Assembly: GCA_025358305.1 (NCBI GenBank)
Contig: JANYJZ010000041.1
Location: forward strand, 1-64,000
Source of the DNA: Ignavibacteriota bacterium
Lineage (GTDB): Bacteria; Bacteroidota; Ignavibacteria; UBA10030; SZUA-254
DNA length: 64,000 bases
Direction: 5' to 3'
Shown one piece after another: positions 29,701 to 38,666 of this stretch (its first letter is position 1; every line of letters starts with the position of its first letter). A model generated the notes under the pieces. It saw only the letters and a list, made by a program, of their open reading frames with translations, was not told the DNA's origin and did not search any database. The position numbers were made by a program, and so were the translations under genes.

Positions 29701-30603
29701 GGTCGAGATCTTGAGTGCCCGGACCTGCTTGGCATTGGTGAAGGGTGTGGTCGGTGCGTTCCAGTTATCCCCGTTATCCCCCGAATTGAAGAGCTTCACG
29801 GAGATGGTCGGGGCAGTATAGACCTCTTCCGCCGCCCATAAGACCCCGGTGCTCGTGTTAAAGGCTATTGCGGTGACATTGCGTTCATTCGGAGGAATAT
29901 TGTTTGACGTAAATTTAAACAGCCACGTCGTGCCGCCGTTCGTCGAACGCCACACGCCTTTCCTGAACGCGCTGCCTTCGGAGTTTACATCGGGTGCCGA
30001 CGAGTTCCCAAGGATGTTCGTTCGCGATCCGCAGACCCAGATGTATGACAGCGTGGGATGGAAGAAGATGTCGTTGATATTCGTATTTGTCGATATCCCG
30101 GTGGACTTGTCCCAGGTATCGCCGTTGTTCGAGCTGCGCCAGAGGGCCTGGTTGGAACCGGAGGTCCACTGGGATCCAATGAGCGCCACGCCGTTGTTCG
30201 TTGAAGAGGAGGATTGAGGTGCGATCCCAACGCGGTAGGGGGTTGCCGGTCCCGCCACGATCGTTGTCCAGGAACTGCCCCCGTTCGTCGACTTATAAAT
30301 GTTCGTCCCGTTCACCATCAACGCCATCTGGGGATTGTCCGCCTTGCACGTGATTGCGATCGGCGTGGCAATTGACGGATTCGCCCTGTTCCACGAGCCC
30401 CCCTGGTTTTCAGAATGCATCGCCTGAAACCTGTCCGCTGCGAATATTGTCTGGGACGCCCCTTTGCCGACAACGAGATCGATGACCTTGTTCTGCGGAA
30501 GGGGTCCATTAAGATTCAGAAAGCTTTGCGAGCGAGCTGTGACAGTCATCGAGAGGATCAGAAGACAGATAGCAAACACGGTGGTAGGCATGTACGTTCT
30601 CAT
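26791..30603 (-). CDS. Secreted beta-propeller (BNR-type) protein with T9SS sorting domain
   Basis: A ~1270-residue exported protein. After the signal peptide (MRTYMPTTVFAICLLILSMT) the first ~700 residues carry many BNR/Asp-box-like repeats of the S.NGGSSW or STNGGTTW type, as in sortilin/YCF48-like propellers. Then come three or four fibronectin/Ig-like modules (~690-1170) with W-A-V..A..Y..Q patterns, and a C-terminal T9SS type A domain (QNFPNPFNPTTRVEYALP, GRQVMTVLDG, KKMMLTK). It is likely a cell-surface or released binding protein or glycan-active protein; no catalytic set was recognised. The ATG at 30603 is chosen because the signal peptide starts there (GGGAA just upstream), not at the longer open frame. 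A palindrome sits in its promoter region. Confidence 0.85.
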   Translation of the reverse strand: MRTYMPTTVFAICLLILSMTVTARSQSFLNLNGPLPQNKVIDLVVGKGASQTIFAADRFQAMHSENQGGSWNRANPSIATPIAITCKADNPQMALMVNGTNIYKSTNGGSSWTTIVAGPATPYRVGIAPQSSSSTNNGVALIGSQWTSGSNQALWRSSNNGDTWDKSTGISTNTNINDIFFHPTLSYIWVCGSRTNILGNSSAPDVNSEGSAFRKGVWRSTNGGTTWLFKFTSNNIPPNERNVTAIAFNTSTGVLWAAEEVYTAPTISVKLFNSGDNGDNWNAPTTPFTNAKQVRALKISTIDPNLMYAGTDNGIWMSENNGSSWSDASAGLGPDGRCVHQIGFDQTDPAGSITVYIATCNSVYSRTRTSGAWSAWTLKSTGSSLSNVATVGASNGTALAATLDSTGGFKYAGGAWSRVFSLDLFKGHAAAVDSNNVNNAYIGGSLDLPGASSGQAYVTNDGGTTWSLTLSHGTNILCLAHDQASGSAIAFAGVGGATQYNYFRSTDNGSSWSPILLGGSPSVPVNSIAIDNSGGTLARVYAGCGNAIGLLSSTNGGVSFTSVAANYNVKCVAVNSTASQYVYFCDNLGNLYQSSNYGSSPVLRSGVTGVTSVVLDPTQSDGLHLFVSASSPGGYPVLTAIYKSSNGGSTWTVLPGTESVIPPPENSLSVDVAAKSIYASTTQGVYLGAIPAPAPIWPTNNYLNYSCCSSGSPLQWTAMNNAITLNMTVTHANGTIVDQNDNLLGTASSDPFVAPVCAANLTYAWCVTAGNFFGTGQSCRSFTTASPPSTPILSGPANTATNVNWCTGYVNLNWSLSNNTSNLDLWVSTNGGASWLSGYGPKHFSSVVYSENLPVVCNQPYAWKLTANNCVGSATSALYSFTTYACAPPPQVSLAVPGNGQGVTTPTTLVVGASTTGACSYHIQVANDVNFACIVAEVTQSSNLLSFSGTNTQYWWRAAGVNSFGEGPWSTTYSFTIYNFTSGQPPATAPTLLTPVNNDNAVCKTAPLSWTAVSGTVLYDVRLSSDGGANWILYSTSQTSMSPVLNAGTAYLWKVSAANYYGCNESAASAFTTVSALGAPTLTFPPDGANLVCAPVTLQWTAVPNATQYQITLRGTIYYSSTNSLVVNTLLASTAYGWTVASKYASCPDIFGVSTLFTFTTATNCGGGDAFASERPVEAHTKPLTFALAQNFPNPFNPTTRVEYALPTDVYVTLKVYDILGRQVMTVLDGFEEAGFKSAEFDASRLPSGMYFYRLTAGTFTDIKKMMLTK

Positions 30604-30741
30604 GGCGGTTCCCTCGCTGGTAATGGTTGATGGTAGAGGAGGTCGTGGCTCGTCGAAGAAGTGCTCCCATTCGATCGAGGTGATACCTTGCAATGAGTTA
30701 GGGAATTGACGCGTATTGTTCAATACCTAGTTTCCCTCCTC

Positions 30742-30759
30742 ATGGGCAGAACTACCCAT
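30742..30759. promoter_or_regulatory. Palindromic candidate operator upstream of the propeller T9SS gene
   Basis: ATGGGCA-N4-TACCCAT (18 bp, one mismatch between arms) lies 139 nt before the start codon. The TACCCAT arm fits the NarL-family heptamer TACYYMT. A matching element lies at 35228-35245, on the other side of the adjacent two-component genes. The rest of the 259-bp gap holds an untranslated leader and no other recognised signal. Confidence 0.5.
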
Positions 30760-30862
30760 CGAAGTCGTATCGGGAGTATCCGGGGCGTGGAGGAGTCGCG
30801 GGCCCCGGTTCGCAGAGGCCGCTCTGTAGAGTTGGCGAGGTGGGGGGGGAGAGGCGGGAGTA

Positions 30863-31534
30863 CTATTTCTCGATCGAGGTGATCCCTTCCCTGATGGCGA
30901 ACTTCGTCAGCTCCGCAATGCTGTGGATGTCAAGCTTTTCCATAATGTGCGCACGGTGCTTATCGATCGTTTTGGCGCTGACGTTGAGTCGAAAGGCGAT
31001 CTCCTTGCTTGTCTTTCCCTCGGCGATGAGCTGCAACACCTCGCGTTCCTTCGGGGTCAAGAGTGCGAATGCGACGAAGTTCGGGATTTCCGAAGCGACA
31101 AAGACATCTTTCTGGAAGTCGATGCCGAGCTCGGGGCTGATGTAGAAGCGATTGGCGGCGACGACGGAGATGGCCTTTGCGAGTTCCTCCGATGCGCAGT
31201 CCTTGCGCAGGTATCCGCGTGCGCCGGCACGGAGCATCTTTGCAACGAAGTGCTTGTCCAGATACATCGACAGAACGACAACCCGTACATCGGGAATCTC
31301 GTCGGTGATCTGCTGCGTCGCTTCGATGCCATTGAGGTTCGGCATCGTGATGTCCATGACGACCACGTCGGGAAGGTACTTCTTTGCGAACCGGACCGTA
31401 CTCACGCCGTCAGCGGTCTCGCCGACGATCTCGATCCCCTTGTCGCGTTCCAGAAGGGCCTTCAAGCCTTCCCGGACGATTTGATGGTCATCGGCGAGAA
31501 GGACGCGGATTCGTTTTATATGGGTCAGGTTCAT
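30863..31534 (-). CDS. NarL/LuxR-family response regulator
   Basis: A 223-residue two-domain regulator. The receiver domain has the acidic pair (LADDHQ), the phospho-acceptor Asp61 (VVVMDITMPN), the switch Ser (VLSMY) and Lys (YLRKD). The C-terminal LuxR-type HTH (about 160-215) reads LTPKEREVLQLIAEGKTSKEIA then SAKTIDKHRAHIMEKL. It overlaps the kinase gene by 4 nt (ATGA) and is certainly its partner. Targets are inferred to include the two flanking T9SS genes because both have palindromes with NarL-like half sites. Confidence 0.93.
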   Translation of the reverse strand: MNLTHIKRIRVLLADDHQIVREGLKALLERDKGIEIVGETADGVSTVRFAKKYLPDVVVMDITMPNLNGIEATQQITDEIPDVRVVVLSMYLDKHFVAKMLRAGARGYLRKDCASEELAKAISVVAANRFYISPELGIDFQKDVFVASEIPNFVAFALLTPKEREVLQLIAEGKTSKEIAFRLNVSAKTIDKHRAHIMEKLDIHSIAELTKFAIREGITSIEK

Positions 31535-34500
31535 GTTCGGTCTCCGATCGGGAATTGCACCTCGATGCGTGCTCCGCGCTCCGGATGAGAGTGGATGGTG
31601 AGTTTGCCGCCGAAATGACGCAATCGTTCGCGCAAGCTGAACAGTCCGTAGCCCCGGTGTTCCGCATCGCGCAAGTCAATCCTCTCCGGATCGAATCCCA
31701 CGCCGTCATCGGCGATCTCGATCGTGAGCGTGCCGGCCTCCGATCGTATGCTGAGCTCGACGCTGTGAGCGTGGGAGTGTTTGATGATGTTCATGAAGAG
31801 CTCCCGGACGGCGTGGTAGAGGAACGTGCGGTCATCCTCACCCTTCGGCCTGGGCCCGTGATCGGACTCGACGAGGATGAGGAGCTCGTTGCGCTCCTTG
31901 AACTGATCGATGAGCCATTCGAGCGCGTCGTCAAATGCCAATTCTCGTATGACAGGCGGGCTCAATTCGAACGTGAGGGAGCGCGTGCTCCGGATGGTGT
32001 CGTCCAATATTTTGACAATGTCCCGGATGTCGGACGGCGAATGATCGTGTTGAAAGGCATCGAGCTTGATTTTGCACAAGGCAAGCGCATGGCCGACCGA
32101 GTCATGCAGGTAGGTGGCGAAACGGGTTCGTTCGCGCTCCTCGGTGATCGAGATGTCGGAGGCGAGCGTTCGGAGTTGCGTCTGATACATCAAGAGTTGT
32201 TCTTGCACCTTCCTCCTCTCGGTGATGTCTCGGACGGTCAGGACGCCGATGCTCCGGGTGTCCGAGGGGATATGTTTGGAGATGACCTCCGTGACGAGCG
32301 CCATCGCGTCGCTCCGCGTGCAGATCAGCTCGGATGGTTCCTCAAATTCCTGTTCGATGATCCCCCGAAGCTGATCGTGTGACTCGGCCGAAAATAATTC
32401 GTGGACCGGCCTTCCGACCAGCTGAGCCGGGGAGTATCCGATGAGACGCGCGAGACTGGAATTGATGTCAATAATGATCCCTTGATCATGAAGAATGATC
32501 CCTTCAAAGGTCGCTTCTGTGAGCCGTCGAAATTTCGCCTCGCTTCGGCGTAAGGCTGCCGTGTGCCGCCGGCGTCTCACGATCGCGCTCGCCGTCATGA
32601 GGAGGACGGCAAGGGATAACAGTGCGGTCGGTATGAAGAACGCCGGCCGAAGGTAGAAGAGCTGAGGGATCGTCAACTCTCGCGAGCTTCTTCTGCCGAT
32701 GAACCCGAAGCCATCCTTCGCCTCCACCTCGAATGTGTGCGTCCCCGCACTGAGACCGGCGTACGCCTGTTCCCGCAGGAGGCTCCACGCCGTCCACGCT
32801 CCGCGATCGATCCGGTAGCGCGAGGAGATGGTCTGCGCGGCGGGAACGCCCCAGAACGACAACACCCGCCACCGCACGAGGGTCTCATCATCCTCGGTGA
32901 AGTGCTGGTCGATGACGACGATCGGAGGGGGCGAATCGGCATCATGAAGATCAAGCATCACCAGTCCCTGGCCGATCGTACCGGCGTAGAGCTTCTCGTG
33001 CGATATGACGACCGGCCAGAGAGCTCTTCCCGGGAACCCGTCGGCAGGGCTGAACCCGGCCCCGACGCCGTCGTTGAGGAGCCCCAGTCCATCGAGTGTG
33101 CCGGACCACAACCTCCCGGTGGAATCAAAACAGAGGCTCTCGACGCGGTTACTGATGAGCCCGTCGAGCGTGGAACAATACTGCGTCCGGCCGTCATCCT
33201 CAAGATACCCGATCCCAGTCCCTTCGTCGGCGAACCAGACTCGGTTCTTTTTGTCGAGCGCGAGCGCAAAGACATTCCCGCTTCGCAGGCCCTTCTCCGA
33301 AGTCCAGTGCTTCCATACGCCCTCCATCGTGCTCAAGTCTCTCGCCACGGGCTTCCAGCGATCGAGGCCCCTCTTCGTTGCGAACCAGTACGCAGAATCC
33401 GCGCTTTCAAGGAACGCGTAGACCCGACCGGAAGAGAGCCCGTCTTCTGTTCCCACGTGTCGAAACGTGCCGTCGTAGACGAAGGCTCCAGGCTGGGGAA
33501 GGGTGGAAGGGTTGCGCATCCCGAGGAACCATAGCCTTCCGCTGCGATCCTTCTGGATCCGGTGAACATTGATATCCAGCCTTTCAGAAGTGACGCGGAA
33601 GTACTTCCATGACCGGCCGTCCCACCGGTAGGCGCCCGTGAACGCGCCGCCGCTGGAGATCCATACATTGCCGTCCCGGTCCTCAGCGATCGCGGTCGCC
33701 CCGAGGATCGAAACACCGTCAATCTGGGTACAAAACGTAACCAGTGAATCTCCGTTGAGGATCGTGATGCCTCCGGCGGTCGCGAGCCAGAGCCGGCCAT
33801 CATGGGCAATCATGATCTCATTGACCCAATCCCTGAGATCCGGCGGCGAGTGAGTGAACTGCGTCCAGCGGGGAAAGGGCTGGTGATAGAGGTCGAGCCC
33901 GTCACTTGAGGCGATCCAAAGGTCGCCGTTCCGGCGAAACTTCACGCCGATGATGCGCACGAACCGGGATTGGATCCCCGTGAGTACCGTCCAGAAATCG
34001 TTGTGGCGGCGGACGACATTTCCGGTGAGGTTCACTGCGATGATATCTCCGTCATCGCTCATATCCATCGCGGTGAGATAGTAAAAGAACGGGTCGGGGA
34101 TGTACCGAGGCTCCGCGTCACCCTTCCACTCCCAGCGCCCCGGGAGTGCCTGGATACTCAGGAATCCGTCCCGGCCCGTGTTCTCCGCGAGTTCTCTGAG
34201 TTCGCTACCACCTCTGGGGCTACGGAAGGAGAGCCGCCATCTGCCTGAATCGAGTTTGTAGAAACACTGAGCGCACCACAGCCAGATGTTGCCGCTCGAC
34301 GTACGGAGAATTCGCGTATATCGATCAAACGGCACGTCGATGTTCGCCGGAAAGGGCATCACCTTGTCACCGACGAGGAGGTAGAGGGCATTGGGGCAGA
34401 GAGCAATAATGGAATCCTTGCCGCACGAAACCGCCGAAAATACCTGCTCGATCGGCAGTCGATCGAAGTGGTTCGTTGAGCCGTGGTAGAGGCGTCCATT

Positions 34501-34857
34501 CGCGATGACGATCATGCCTCCCGCGAGGTCCGGTGCAAGCTGAAAAGCGCCCGCCCCGGGCAGACCTTGTGTGCTGTCGATCGGATGCCACATGAATCCG
34601 TCAAACCAAGCGACGCCATTCGGTGTCGCAACCCAGGGAACACCCAAGGTGTTCTCGACGATTTGTGTGACATGGTTTGAGGGAAGGCCCGATTCGACGG
34701 TGAATCGTGCCCAACGCCCGGGCTCGTCCGAGAATGGAACTGTCCAGGAGATTGCCGGCGAGCTCAGGAGGAGAACAGTGAAGGCCCATCGACATATGGA
34801 TCCTCCTCCAGAACGTAAACTGCCGCCGGTGAGGCGTGCATTACGAGGAGAGTTCAC
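31531..34857 (-). CDS. Beta-propeller sensor histidine kinase (PAS, HisKA_3, HATPase)
   Basis: An ~1108-residue membrane sensor. After the N-terminal signal/anchor comes a large periplasmic seven-bladed-type propeller built of Reg_prop repeats (for example LPSNHVTQIVE, DGLSSGRVYAF, KGLRSGNVFALALD), a Y_Y_Y domain, one membrane helix (PAFFIPTALLSLAVLLM), a PAS domain (FRRLTEATFEGIILHDQG), a NarX/DesK-type dimerisation domain with the phospho-acceptor His in YLHDSVGHALA, and a HATPase (N box VRELFMNIIKHSHAH, DDGVGFD, GYGLFSLRERL). The architecture is close to the sensors that Bacteroidota use for glycans and other extracellular ligands, but with a separate response regulator. The GTG at 34857 is selected for the GAAGGTG site 5 nt upstream and the signal sequence after it. 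Confidence 0.9.
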   Translation of the reverse strand: MNSPRNARLTGGSLRSGGGSICRWAFTVLLLSSPAISWTVPFSDEPGRWARFTVESGLPSNHVTQIVENTLGVPWVATPNGVAWFDGFMWHPIDSTQGLPGAGAFQLAPDLAGGMIVIANGRLYHGSTNHFDRLPIEQVFSAVSCGKDSIIALCPNALYLLVGDKVMPFPANIDVPFDRYTRILRTSSGNIWLWCAQCFYKLDSGRWRLSFRSPRGGSELRELAENTGRDGFLSIQALPGRWEWKGDAEPRYIPDPFFYYLTAMDMSDDGDIIAVNLTGNVVRRHNDFWTVLTGIQSRFVRIIGVKFRRNGDLWIASSDGLDLYHQPFPRWTQFTHSPPDLRDWVNEIMIAHDGRLWLATAGGITILNGDSLVTFCTQIDGVSILGATAIAEDRDGNVWISSGGAFTGAYRWDGRSWKYFRVTSERLDINVHRIQKDRSGRLWFLGMRNPSTLPQPGAFVYDGTFRHVGTEDGLSSGRVYAFLESADSAYWFATKRGLDRWKPVARDLSTMEGVWKHWTSEKGLRSGNVFALALDKKNRVWFADEGTGIGYLEDDGRTQYCSTLDGLISNRVESLCFDSTGRLWSGTLDGLGLLNDGVGAGFSPADGFPGRALWPVVISHEKLYAGTIGQGLVMLDLHDADSPPPIVVIDQHFTEDDETLVRWRVLSFWGVPAAQTISSRYRIDRGAWTAWSLLREQAYAGLSAGTHTFEVEAKDGFGFIGRRSSRELTIPQLFYLRPAFFIPTALLSLAVLLMTASAIVRRRRHTAALRRSEAKFRRLTEATFEGIILHDQGIIIDINSSLARLIGYSPAQLVGRPVHELFSAESHDQLRGIIEQEFEEPSELICTRSDAMALVTEVISKHIPSDTRSIGVLTVRDITERRKVQEQLLMYQTQLRTLASDISITEERERTRFATYLHDSVGHALALCKIKLDAFQHDHSPSDIRDIVKILDDTIRSTRSLTFELSPPVIRELAFDDALEWLIDQFKERNELLILVESDHGPRPKGEDDRTFLYHAVRELFMNIIKHSHAHSVELSIRSEAGTLTIEIADDGVGFDPERIDLRDAEHRGYGLFSLRERLRHFGGKLTIHSHPERGARIEVQFPIGDRT

Positions 34858-34933
34858 TGGAACACCTTCGCGCACGTGTATCGAAAGGGGAGAGATCCAA
34901 CAGCATGGGTCACGATCGAACGCCGATCGCGCG

Positions 34934-34953
34934 TCGTGTCCGAGGAGACACGA
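34934..34953. other. Small hairpin in the leader of the sensor kinase gene
   Basis: TCGTGTC-CGAGGA-GACACGA is a perfect 7-bp inverted repeat about 80 nt upstream of the kinase GTG. It could be an operator or a leader-RNA stem. No T-run follows, so it is not a terminator. Confidence 0.35.
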
Positions 34954-35227
34954 TGCGTGCTTGGGAGAATCCTTCTGATGAGCGAGTGTCGGCGGTTGTA
35001 CCAAGGGGCGGTCATTGCACGCATGGTACTTCTTTTTTTCTCCACGTGCAACACCGAAGAGTGCGAACGAGAGTGCGCAGCGTTGCTTGCCGGGCGGCAC
35101 TAGCCTGACGATCCAGGGTTCACGGCAACTTGGAGGCTCGAGGACCGGCGTGCGCCCTCAAATAATGTTCAACCCAATCTCTCGCCGGCGCTCAAAAATC
35201 GCTGTTGTCTCGGCCGCAAGCGCCCGA

Positions 35228-35245
35228 GTGGGTAAATATACCCAT
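35228..35245. promoter_or_regulatory. Palindromic candidate operator upstream of the FG-GAP T9SS gene
   Basis: GTGGGTA-AATA-TACCCAT contains a perfect 6-bp inverted repeat and resembles 30742-30759. It lies 72 nt before the plus-strand start codon and directly next to a possible -35 element. The TACCCAT arm fits the NarL-type heptamer TACYYMT, so the neighbouring NarL-family regulator is the obvious candidate protein. Confidence 0.55.
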
Positions 35246-35316
35246 TGCATCTCTTTGCCGGGATCCGTACTATTCAATACATCTCTCCAATTTGACGACC
35301 CGACGAAAGGAGTGTC

Positions 35317-37797
35317 ATGATGTCATCTCCAGCCCGCACGTCACGCGCGCGCGTCGTCCTCTTCTCCCTTATCTTAATCGGGTCACTGACGACCAGCCTT
35401 CCGGCGCAACGATCGTTGCCTCCGTATCAGCCCTGGACCTCGCTCTTCAGGCAGTTCAAACAGACCCCCGGCTCCAAGATCACGGCTCCTCCGCATCTCT
35501 ACACGACGAACACGCATGCCGACTCGACCACGTTTACGCTCCTTCCTACGAGTTTGCCCGGAGTCTTCGTCGGTGACGCGGTCTTCATCGATTACGATAA
35601 TGACGGCGATCTCGACGTGCTCGTCTCCGGTTTTGACGGCACCGAGCCGATCACGAGGATCTACCGCAACGACGGCGGCGTCTTCACCGATATCGAGGCG
35701 GGGCTCCCGGGGATCATCTCGGAACACGGGGTTGCGTGGGGAGACTTTGACAACGACGGAGATTACGACCTCGCGGTGAGCGGTATACTCGATACGCTCG
35801 GGACGATGCCGATCACGAAGATCTTCCGGAACGACAACGGTACGTTCGTCGATATCCATGCTCCCCTCATTAATCTCCATGGCGGAGTGATCAGCTGGGT
35901 CGATTACGACATCGACGGCAGGCTCGATCTTCTCATCGCCGGCTCGCCCGATAACGGCAGTACATTTGTCACGAAGCTCTACCATAATACCGATAGTTCC
36001 TTCACCGACACGGGGTTTGAGTTCCCCGGCGTGTGGGGCGGGGCGGTCGATTGGGGAGACTATGACAACGACGGAGATCCCGATCTTCTCTTGTTCGGCT
36101 ACGGCACCCGGGGCACGACCGCGGCGCTCTACCGGAACGACGCCTCGACCTTCACCGAGGTCCCGATCCCCGCGGCCCCTGTGACGTACGCCGCCGCTTC
36201 CTGGGGAGACTATGACAACGACGGCAAACTCGATTTCGTCATCTCGGGCGACCCCTCGGGCCCGGAAAATAACTACGCCGCGCTTTACCATTGCACGGGT
36301 CCGGGCTCGTTCACCTTCGTCCCCACGACGCTCCCGTCGATCAACGCGGGGTCCGTCGCCTGGGGCGACTACGATAATGACGGCGATCTCGATCTTGCGA
36401 TCAACGGCTGGCTCAACGACTCGGTCAATGTGACGAAGATCTTCCGCAACGACGGCGGTGGGATCTTCACGGACATCGACGCGGACCTCCCCGGTCTTTG
36501 GTGGGGCTCGGTCGCCTGGGGGGACGTCGATAACGACGGAAGGCTCGATCTTCTCATCAGCGGGGGGATGGGACCGCAAGAGTACATGGTCCGCTATAGC
36601 GGCGGGCCGCCCCACGGACCGATCGAACCGATGACGCTCATTTATCATAACAACACCCCTGTCGCGAACGTGCGCCCGGCCGCTCCGACCGTGGCCGGGA
36701 CCGCCGTATCCGGCCCCGATGTGACGCTCTCCTGGGGTGGAGGGAGCGACGACAAGACCCCGCCGAGCGCCTTGACGTACAACTTGCGCGTCGGCACGGC
36801 GCCGGGACTCTCCGATGTCGTCGCTTCTTCCTCGAACGAAGCGAGCGGCTACCGCAGGGTACCGAAGACCGGCAACATGAACCACCGCGGATCGGTCTCG
36901 CTGAAGAATCTCCCCAATGGCACCTACTATTGGGGCGTCCAGTCGGTCGATAATGCCTACGCGGGCTCGGCCTTCCATAGCGTACAGCAGTTCATCGTCG
37001 GCCCGAGTACCGCGTCCGCCTGGCATCTCGTCTCGGTCCCCGGGACGTACCTTGACCGGCGTCCGAGTGTGCTCTATCCGTCGGCGCTCGCGAACGCATA
37101 CGGTTACGAGAGTGGTTCAGGTTACTACGCCGCCGACACGCTCGAAAATGGCGCCGGGTATTGGTTGCAGTTCCCGCCGGCATCGGATCCCGCGATCTCG
37201 TCGGTGGGCGGAGCGCTGCCATCTGTGGCCGTCACCGTGAAGAAGGGATGGAACCTCATCGGATCTGTCAGCTCGGCGGTGCCGACCGTCTCGGTGACGA
37301 GCGATCCGCCCGGCCTGACGACGACGAACTTCTTCGGGTATGACGGCGCGTATTCGGTCGCGCCGAGCATCGAACCGGGCCGCGCGTACTGGGTCAAGGT
37401 CTCGGACGACGGAACGCTCGAACTCTCGTCGAGCGACGCTGCATCACATGCCGGGGCGAGGATCCAGATCGTCCCAACATCCGAGATGCCCCCCGGGGCA
37501 CCGGTTGTTGTCGCGACGCCTCGTGAGATACCCACTCGGTTTGCCCTCGGGCAGAATTACCCGAACCCGTTCAATCCCTCGACGTCGATCGCGTACGACC
37601 TGCCGGTCCGCGAACACGTCACGTTAATGGTCGTGGACCTTCTCGGACGTGAGGTTGCGACGATCGTCGATGGACCCGAGGACGCAGGAACGCACACCGT
37701 CCGATTCGACGCATCCCATCTCGCCTCCGGGGTCTATCTGTACCGGATCAGCGCGGGGAAATTTATGGATGTTCGGAAGATGTTGCTGCTCAGGTAA
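35317..37797 (+). CDS. FG-GAP/VCBS-repeat secreted protein with T9SS sorting domain
   Basis: An 826-residue exported protein with a signal peptide (cleavage near LPAQ, residue ~31). Seven FG-GAP/VCBS repeats follow (~85-440), each with a Ca-binding DYDNDGDLD-like loop and the ring [12 protein letters not shown]. Then come an Ig/FN3-like module (~450-560), a paired [10 protein letters not shown] module (~565-715) also present in the T9SS protein at 43825-46920, and a T9SS type A domain ([35 protein letters not shown]). Such proteins form integrin-like Ca-dependent propellers and usually bind surfaces or polymers. Start: tandem ATG codons preceded by AAAGGAG. It is divergent from the sensor kinase. 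Confidence 0.88.
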   Translation: MMSSPARTSRARVVLFSLILIGSLTTSLPAQRSLPPYQPWTSLFRQFKQTPGSKITAPPHLYTTNTHADSTTFTLLPTSLPGVFVGDAVFIDYDNDGDLDVLVSGFDGTEPITRIYRNDGGVFTDIEAGLPGIISEHGVAWGDFDNDGDYDLAVSGILDTLGTMPITKIFRNDNGTFVDIHAPLINLHGGVISWVDYDIDGRLDLLIAGSPDNGSTFVTKLYHNTDSSFTDTGFEFPGVWGGAVDWGDYDNDGDPDLLLFGYGTRGTTAALYRNDASTFTEVPIPAAPVTYAAASWGDYDNDGKLDFVISGDPSGPENNYAALYHCTGPGSFTFVPTTLPSINAGSVAWGDYDNDGDLDLAINGWLNDSVNVTKIFRNDGGGIFTDIDADLPGLWWGSVAWGDVDNDGRLDLLISGGMGPQEYMVRYSGGPPHGPIEPMTLIYHNNTPVANVRPAAPTVAGTAVSGPDVTLSWGGGSDDKTPPSALTYNLRVGTAPGLSDVVASSSNEASGYRRVPKTGNMNHRGSVSLKNLPNGTYYWGVQSVDNAYAGSAFHSVQQFIVGPSTASAWHLVSVPGTYLDRRPSVLYPSALANAYGYESGSGYYAADTLENGAGYWLQFPPASDPAISSVGGALPSVAVTVKKGWNLIGSVSSAVPTVSVTSDPPGLTTTNFFGYDGAYSVAPSIEPGRAYWVKVSDDGTLELSSSDAASHAGARIQIVPTSEMPPGAPVVVATPREIPTRFALGQNYPNPFNPSTSIAYDLPVREHVTLMVVDLLGREVATIVDGPEDAGTHTVRFDASHLASGVYLYRISAGKFMDVRKMLLLR

Positions 37798-37817
37798 GGC
37801 GACATGTTCGGAGTGAC

Positions 37818-37854
37818 GCGAAGCCCCCAGGAGTTTGATCGACGGGGGCTTCGC
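37818..37854 (+). terminator. Intrinsic terminator between convergent genes
   Basis: An 11-bp perfect stem GCGAAGCCCCC/GGGGGCTTCGC begins 20 nt after the FG-GAP stop codon. Only a short T-run follows; it may also serve the convergent gene ending at 37908. Confidence 0.65.
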
Positions 37855-37907
37855 TATTGATGGGCCGTCGGCGGCATGCCGATGGGGGGGGGCTGTGGGG
37901 AGTGGAA

Positions 37908-38618
37908 TCAGTCTCTGATCCTAAGTTCCTCGTCTCGTATCACGCTGCCGTCATCGGCCGAGACGAAGTACCGCCTCGTATCGCTTCCTCCCTCCACAGT
38001 GATCTTCCATACAAGGTGATACGAGATCCCATGCTTCTTCTCCTGCGCCAAGATCACGAGTCGCGGAGATTCGCTCCCTTCTCTGATCGTGCCGCCGAGA
38101 TGCGACTGGGCGATCTCGATCGCTCGGTCCCGGGACACCCGAGCCTCAAGGCTCAGCTCCACGCCCGGATAGATCTTCGCTGTCAGGCCATTGATATCGC
38201 CGCGAGGCCCGATGTCGAAGAACAGGCCGCTCTCCTCGATCGGCACGCCGCGAACATACTGCTCAAACCGGACGTGCCAGCCGCCGGCGGCGCTGAAGAT
38301 CTGCCGCGCTTTGTAGTTGCTGGGATCTATCCCGAGAATGCCGGCGTACTGCGTGAACATCTTCACCGCCAGACTGTCGACGGTGAGCTGGTTGAGCCGG
38401 TCCTCGGAGAGACCGTAGGTCCTCGTATGCTCGGAGAACCCCGAAATGCCCGTGATGATGCCGTTCTTCTCGTTCCGCATGAGCTGCACCGGCCGCCCGT
38501 GAGGGTCCATCACCCATGTATTGGATGGAACCTGTTCTGAGGCTCCGTCCGGGCGGGCGCCATGACACGCAATGACACAGAGTGCCGCAATCAGGTAGTG
38601 CCAGTCTTTCACGTCCAC
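37908..38618 (-). CDS. Stand-alone FTP/PepSY propeptide-like lipoprotein
   Basis: A 236-residue protein with an N-terminal signal ending at an ALCVIAC lipobox (Cys ~18). The mature chain looks like the propeptide of thermolysin-type (M4/M36) metalloproteases: an FTP-like domain (about 90-150; GILGIDPSNYKARQIF, WHVRFEQYVRGVPIEESGLFFDI) followed by a PepSY-like domain (~160-230; RDRAIEIAQSHL, YHLVWKITVEGG, RRYFVSADDGSVI). The protease domain is absent and no stop-interrupted remnant follows before the terminator. It may inhibit or assist a protease in trans, or be a truncated relic. Confidence 0.7.
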   Translation of the reverse strand: MDVKDWHYLIAALCVIACHGARPDGASEQVPSNTWVMDPHGRPVQLMRNEKNGIITGISGFSEHTRTYGLSEDRLNQLTVDSLAVKMFTQYAGILGIDPSNYKARQIFSAAGGWHVRFEQYVRGVPIEESGLFFDIGPRGDINGLTAKIYPGVELSLEARVSRDRAIEIAQSHLGGTIREGSESPRLVILAQEKKHGISYHLVWKITVEGGSDTRRYFVSADDGSVIRDEELRIRD

Positions 38619-38666
38619 CTCTGAGTGAATGCTGGAGAAGGAGAAGCGGGGCGCGTAGTATCGCTC

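Larger units (their letters stand above)
34858..35316. promoter_or_regulatory. Divergent control region between sensor kinase and FG-GAP gene
   Basis: This 459-bp gap must carry promoters for the kinase-regulator pair (minus) and the FG-GAP gene (plus). Seen within it: a palindrome at 35228-35245 (separate entry), a hairpin TCGTGTC-N6-GACACGA at 34934-34953 in the probable kinase leader, and a weak plus-strand promoter TTGCAT-N17-TACTAT directly abutting the palindrome. No credible ORF or RNA gene was found. Confidence 0.5.
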
